From assembly GCF_001610975.1 (NCBI RefSeq), contig NZ_CP013342.1:186001-250000 (forward strand): DNA of 64,000 nucleotides. Direction: 5' to 3'. Below are positions 60,258-64,000 of the stretch, in pieces; positions within the stretch are counted from its first letter, which is position 1; the number at the start of each line of letters is the position of its first letter. This DNA comes from Sphingopyxis terrae subsp. terrae NBRC 15098. GTDB taxonomy: Bacteria; Pseudomonadota; Alphaproteobacteria; Sphingomonadales; Sphingomonadaceae. Under the pieces are notes generated by a model. The model had not been told where the DNA came from, did not search any database, and was given only the letters and a program-made list of their open reading frames with translations. The position numbers were made by a program, and so were the translations under genes.

Positions 60258-60545
60258 CTACCAAGGGAACGTCGGTAGCAAGTCCTCGGTCGGTCCGTCG
60301 CTGTCGAGCAGCACATAATCACAGCCGTTGTCGCGGCCGAGCGCCAGGATCGCGGGCAGTTCCTTGGGGAGACAGCGCTGCGCTTCGGGCGGTAGCGTCA
60401 TCGTATGGAGGAACCAGCCATATTGCGTTGGCGCGACGCACAGCGGCCGCCTGTGCGGCGGATAGTCTGCCCAAGCGGTGAGCAGCTGCCCGGTCGCGCA
60501 GCGAATATGGGCGGTGCTGAGCACAAGATATTGTCCGGTTTCCAT
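60258..60545 (-). CDS. Small DUF5983-like protein
   Basis: 95 aa from the ATG at 60545 (AAGGA upstream): METGQYLVLSTAHIRCATGQ, TMTLPPEAQRCLPKELPAIL and ALGRDNGCDYVLLDSDGPTE. This resembles DUF5983, which is common on large plasmids and in phage-like elements. It follows the PAPS-reductase-like gene on the same strand. Function unknown. Confidence 0.72.
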   Translation of the reverse strand: METGQYLVLSTAHIRCATGQLLTAWADYPPHRRPLCVAPTQYGWFLHTMTLPPEAQRCLPKELPAILALGRDNGCDYVLLDSDGPTEDLLPTFPW

Positions 60546-60640
60546 GGCGTATTCCTTGAAGGGAGGCTCTGGTCGAGGGCAATTCAACGAACCGATTCCT
60601 GCTGTTCGATCCGCGAATTCGGATCCGCGGTGCTCGATGG

Positions 60641-61618
60641 TCACGCCGCGAGCCGCGTGACACCGGCGTTGAACCGGTCGATCCATTCGCGGAGCGGCGG
60701 TCGCTCTTCGATCGGGATCTGCGCCGCGACTGCCTGGAATTCGACGAGGGCGACGGGTGCGCCGTTCACGATCGCGGCAATCTCGCGGGGCGGCAACAGG
60801 CCGCGGTCCCGGATGAACTCGGTCATCGTACCGGGCCGCGCACGGGTGGACCGCCGCCACAGGCCTTCGACATTGATCAGGCGGGGGGCCGCGCGCGCTT
60901 CCATCAGGACGATCAGGCGCAGACACCAAGCGGGCAAGGTCTGAACCTCGTGCGGCTTCATCGCGGCGCAGAAGAAGCAGCTCGACTTGACGGGAACGGG
61001 AAGGCCTTCGGCCTTGATGCGAGCCGCGCATCGATGCCGGTCCCAACCCCAGTCGCGTAAGGGGTAACAATAGTCATAGCGCGGGTCGACATGCCCCTCG
61101 CGGTGCGCATACCGGCGGCTGTCCGCCGGCGATGCATCGTAGCCAATGAGCTTGATCACCTTGCCGCCGCGTGCCCACGCCTGCTTCGCGGGATCCCAGC
61201 TCTCGACCCATTTATCCTGTGGCTGGATCTTCCATTTCTGACTGCAACTGTGACGCCCGAAGCTGATCGAGGGCAGGGTCGCGTTGGTGAGGCAGTTTTC
61301 GAGCAGGGAGAAATAGGGCGGCCAATGCTTGAAGCGCTTCGGGGCATAGCGGACGATCTCGTGCGCTATGCCGCGGGCATCCATCCAGCGCTGAAATATC
61401 GGGAGATAGTCATAGGTTTCCGGACGCTCGCTGCCGGTGTCGGCCGTCAGCACGAGGTCCAGGGGTCGGCCGCGCGCGATCCATTCGATGATCATCGCCG
61501 TGCTATCGAGTCCCATGCCCCATGCGGCGATGACCGGCGGACGTGGCAGCGCAGGATCGTCCGGAAGACCCGGGTGTGGCCGGACATCAGACGAGAGGCG
61601 GGCGAGCGCGGTAGCCAT
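60641..61618 (-). CDS. PAPS-reductase/adenine nucleotide alpha-hydrolase-like protein
   Basis: 325 aa. The PP-loop is VIAAWGMGLDSTAMIIEWIA, followed by LVLTADTGSERPETYDYLPI. A cysteine pair lies in PVKSSCFFCAAMKPHEVQTL, with further residues RHSCSQKWKI that suit an iron-sulfur or zinc site. Such plasmid-borne homologues of sulfonucleotide reductases are found near DNA-modification or defence genes. Here the neighbours do not include Dnd or Ssp genes. The substrate is unknown. Confidence 0.82.
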   Translation of the reverse strand: MATALARLSSDVRPHPGLPDDPALPRPPVIAAWGMGLDSTAMIIEWIARGRPLDLVLTADTGSERPETYDYLPIFQRWMDARGIAHEIVRYAPKRFKHWPPYFSLLENCLTNATLPSISFGRHSCSQKWKIQPQDKWVESWDPAKQAWARGGKVIKLIGYDASPADSRRYAHREGHVDPRYDYCYPLRDWGWDRHRCAARIKAEGLPVPVKSSCFFCAAMKPHEVQTLPAWCLRLIVLMEARAAPRLINVEGLWRRSTRARPGTMTEFIRDRGLLPPREIAAIVNGAPVALVEFQAVAAQIPIEERPPLREWIDRFNAGVTRLAA

Positions 61619-61751
61619 ATCAACGGCACCGGCAGCCGAGCGATCGCCGAAAGAAGCGGTGCGAATGTTGCGGGCGTGAAGATGTCATCGGCGAATACCC
61701 TTCCAACGATCCTCGCCGATGCTTCTCCCTTCCCTCCTCCGTATTGGCCGG

Positions 61752-61958
61752 TCAGGCGACGAGGGTCGTCAACCTTTCGCCATTGCCGGGCGGTCGCGAT
61801 GAGACCCTGAAAGGCCGCAGCGTCTCTCCAGTGTTCACGATGAACTGGGCGCGACCGCTGGCGGCGCACCGCCTGACGGCAACGGCATAGCAACGCTCGA
61901 AGGAGGCGAGTTCCGCGCGCCGCGGCGACAATCGGATCGATGGTTCAGCGTTCGCCAT
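61752..61958 (-). CDS. Small conserved-looking protein of the accessory region
   Basis: 68 aa: MANAEPSIRLSPRRAELASF, ERCYAVAVRRCAASGRAQFI, then VNTGETLRPFRV. The amphipathic middle and a compact end suggest a real small protein. No recognised domain. It lies upstream of the PAPS-reductase-like gene on the same strand. Confidence 0.5.
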   Translation of the reverse strand: MANAEPSIRLSPRRAELASFERCYAVAVRRCAASGRAQFIVNTGETLRPFRVSSRPPGNGERLTTLVA

Positions 61959-61997
61959 GACAAAGTCCAGTCGAAGTGGATGAGGAGAGGCCCGCCT

Positions 61998-62429
61998 TCA
62001 GGTGCCGACGCGTTTGATCGTGAGCCGGAAGGCATCACCGTCTTCGAACACGACATGAATATGCGCGGCATCGATCCTGGAGCTGGTCGCGATGCTTGCG
62101 ATATAAGCCTGCGTGCCAAATGCCTCGGAGACGATGTGCGGCGGGCGCTCGTCCGGACCGCCCCCGGCGTTCTCGCATTTGTCGATATGCGTCTCGATCA
62201 GTTCGGAAAGGAACGCGGCCATCGTCGAAAGGCGCGTCCTCGCGGAGCCCGCGTCGCCACTCTCGGGAGGGCCGAGGTCGCGCAAGATGGGCGCAAGAGC
62301 ATCGTTGATCAGGTTCAGGAGATGCGATCTCCCCTCGGCATCCATTCCGGCGAGTAGCGAGGATGGGATCAAATTGTTGACCGCATGGGTCGCGTTGTCG
62401 ACGAGATCGTCGAATTCGTCTTCCGCCAT
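61998..62429 (-). CDS. Unrecognised 143-aa protein of the accessory operon
   Basis: Starts MAEDEFDDLVDNATHAVNNL (GAGGAG upstream of the ATG at 62429), continues LLNLINDALAPILRDLGPPE and TMAAFLSELIETHIDKCENA, and ends HIHVVFEDGDAFRLTIKRVG. It is acidic and helical at the start and has a small beta-rich end. No family is recognised. It stands between the GHKL ATPase and the smaller genes on the same strand. Confidence 0.65.
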   Translation of the reverse strand: MAEDEFDDLVDNATHAVNNLIPSSLLAGMDAEGRSHLLNLINDALAPILRDLGPPESGDAGSARTRLSTMAAFLSELIETHIDKCENAGGGPDERPPHIVSEAFGTQAYIASIATSSRIDAAHIHVVFEDGDAFRLTIKRVGT

Positions 62430-62502
62430 GGGAGTGACTCCTCGGGAATTGGGCCGGTCAGGTGACCACGGATCGCCCGCTCGGTTCAAGATTCCGGCAT
62501 CG

Positions 62503-64000
62503 TCATGCCACAGTGGTTTCAGGGTCGGCGTCATTGGCCGCCAACGCGACCCGCACATTGCCGTGATAGGCCTCGAGCGTGAGCCGCCGCCCGATCGGGA
62601 TCATCCATTGAACTTCTTCGGCGAAAACGGCGCGGATGTTCTCGGCGAGCGCTTCATCGGCTCCAAGAAGCAGTTCATTTGCAAATTTGCGGGCATCGCG
62701 TTCAAAATCGCGGTGCTGGGTGTGCCAACTATCGCTGCTACAATCCTCGTCGTAGGCAAAGCAGCAATCCTCGATCATCTGCGCAAGCGCCGCCGGCGCG
62801 ATAGTGGCTCCTTCGCGAACGAAGACATGGGTTTCATCAAGACCGCTTCCGCCATTCGCACAGACCAGCATGTCGACGGGAAAGTTCAACGTCGCGATCG
62901 GCTCGTCGGACGCGGCGCAGCGGACGACTGGAACTTCGAGCGTGATCATAGGAACGCGGCCAGACAATGTGTCCGAGCAAATCACATCGCCGTCGGCGTA
63001 GTGAATCTGACGCCCGTCAATCTCGGTCGCAAAGGACAGGCCCGTGACGCGGGGAAGGTCATCATACCATTTGTAGCCCGCGAACGCGTCCTCGGCGCGG
63101 ACGGCACGAAAGCCGAGCCTCTCTTCGGTCAGCAGCGATGCCGCGCATTGCTCGATATCGGCGTCATGATCGGGAATCAGGATCATCGGGACGGCCTCGA
63201 TGCGGGCGCCCTCGGCGCCGCCACGATCGTCCGCCGTGCGTGGGCACCATTCGGAGAGCCAGGCACTGGCTTCGGGAAGTTCGATGCCGAGATCGGCTGC
63301 GCGCTGCCAGTTCTGGAATGAAAGTCGGTGGCTGCTCTCGGTTGCAATGGTTCGATAAATGGTGGCCTGAACGGCTACCCGCAGCGAAGCGAGCGCGGCA
63401 TTATCGACCATTTCCTTGCGCGCAGGGAGCACGAGCTGCAACGATGGCGCGTCGACGATGTCGATCCGGGCCGTCCAGGGATACGAACCATCGACCTCTT
63501 TGACCGACGGCAAGCGGCAGGCGACCTTGACCCCGTGAAAGTTGATCCGCGGTTCAGTCGCGAGATCATAATTCGCGCGGAAGATGCCGATCCGGCAACC
63601 GTTCCATTCCTCGACCCGATGGGCCCCTTCGAGGAAATCCTCACGCGGCAGCAGTGCGCCGTGGAAGTGGACAGGCAGGGGGAAATGCTTGGCAGCGGCC
63701 TCGATCTGGCCCCGAAGATTGCAGAGCCATTCCTTGGGCATGGCGATGATGATCTCTGTGCCCGCCCGGATGCGACAGTTTTCGACAGCCAGGGGCTGCG
63801 CTCCTTCCCAGCCGTCCGCGGGGATGGTCATTGTCCAGCCCTCGTCTGCGACCCGCGAGAAGGACCGCACGGTCACGGTCCTGCCGGCCAGGCTGAACAC
63901 ACCCATGCCGGCCGGGTCCTCGCGCTGCGCGATCTCGTCGCTCCAGCCAGAGCGCCCAAGCGTGACGAAGGAAGCAGGGTCGTCGATACCGCGGCCATCG
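62503..64000 (-). CDS. GHKL (HSP90/histidine-kinase-type) ATPase, partial at the right edge
   Basis: 499 codons are visible; the 5' end lies beyond the right edge. The ATP lid motifs are seen just inside the edge: DGRGIDDPASFVTLGRSGWS (the DxGxGI box) and PAGMGVFSLAGRTVTVRSF (the GxGxF box). The rest, from about TIPADGWEGAQPLAVENCRI to the end, is beta-rich and unlike HSP90 or kinase partners. I cannot name the family. It belongs with the accessory genes on this strand. Confidence 0.75.
   Translation of the reverse strand, partial: DGRGIDDPASFVTLGRSGWSDEIAQREDPAGMGVFSLAGRTVTVRSFSRVADEGWTMTIPADGWEGAQPLAVENCRIRAGTEIIIAMPKEWLCNLRGQIEAAAKHFPLPVHFHGALLPREDFLEGAHRVEEWNGCRIGIFRANYDLATEPRINFHGVKVACRLPSVKEVDGSYPWTARIDIVDAPSLQLVLPARKEMVDNAALASLRVAVQATIYRTIATESSHRLSFQNWQRAADLGIELPEASAWLSEWCPRTADDRGGAEGARIEAVPMILIPDHDADIEQCAASLLTEERLGFRAVRAEDAFAGYKWYDDLPRVTGLSFATEIDGRQIHYADGDVICSDTLSGRVPMITLEVPVVRCAASDEPIATLNFPVDMLVCANGGSGLDETHVFVREGATIAPAALAQMIEDCCFAYDEDCSSDSWHTQHRDFERDARKFANELLLGADEALAENIRAVFAEEVQWMIPIGRRLTLEAYHGNVRVALAANDADPETTVA

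Noticed and set aside
1..64000. CRISPR arrays, tRNA, rRNA, integrase or replication genes
   Set aside because: I found no regularly spaced repeats, no tRNA-like cloverleaf sequence, and no Rep, Par or integrase motif in the window.

Overview
The window reads as part of a conjugative element, plasmid or ICE, of an alphaproteobacterium of the sphingomonad group (Sphingopyxis, Sphingobium or Novosphingobium-like). The basis is high GC, an F-type (TraL/E/K/B/V/C/W/U/N/F/H/G) secretion operon with a MobF TraI/TraD pair, a set of sphingomonad plasmid/ICE accessory genes (DUF2493, DUF736, DUF2285, MucR, GHKL ATPase, PAPS-reductase-like), and a lasso-peptide cluster with the isopeptidase/TonB/FecR/ECF module typical of this group. 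No replication initiator, partition genes, integrase, tRNA, rRNA or CRISPR array is visible, so plasmid versus ICE cannot be decided here.

Layout. 1-3.1 kb is an insertion-sequence nest: the end of an IS66 element, a complete-looking IS3-family element with 34-bp inverted ends, and fragments of an IS481-family and a second IS3-family transposase. 3.3-29.1 kb is the mating-pair-formation operon on the plus strand, preceded by a divergent XRE regulator: DsbC, pilin-like protein, TraL, E, K, B, V, C, two small membrane proteins, TraW, TraU, a two-gene TraN, TrbC, S26 peptidase, TraF, a thioredoxin-like protein, TraH and TraG. It has been invaded by three defence or addiction cassettes: AbrB/VapC on the opposite strand, a 91-aa protein with an AbiEii nucleotidyltransferase, and VapBC.

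29-33.5 kb is a patchwork of small accessory genes: a MarR regulator, an antitoxin/PIN pair, a decayed PRC-barrel gene and a LuxR-HTH membrane protein. 33.7-43.3 kb is the lasso cargo. A GntR-like regulator precedes a 45-aa precursor, a terminator hairpin, a fused RRE/leader-peptidase B and a macrolactam synthetase C. These converge on an ECF sigma, FecR, TonB receptor and lasso isopeptidase operon. Peptide is presumably made by A/B/C, moved across the outer membrane by the TonB receptor, and linearised by the isopeptidase, with the sigma/FecR pair sensing it. No dedicated lasso ABC exporter is present.

43.6-47 kb holds an MNT-HEPN fusion, a sigma-region-4-like protein, a DUF2285 protein and a lytic transglycosylase. 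47-52.3 kb is the DNA-processing operon on the minus strand (ribbon-helix-helix protein, TraD, TraI, transglycosylase) behind a good sigma70-type promoter. 52.5-54.2 kb is an AbiEi antitoxin with a broken AbiEii toxin. 54.2-64 kb is the maintenance/accessory region of small minus-strand genes: a TraC-like protein beside a structured intergenic region, two DUF2493 paralogues plus a mini-paralogue, DUF6117-like, DUF736, MucR, DUF5983-like, PAPS-reductase-like proteins and a GHKL ATPase running off the right edge. Several of these are closed by clear intrinsic terminators.
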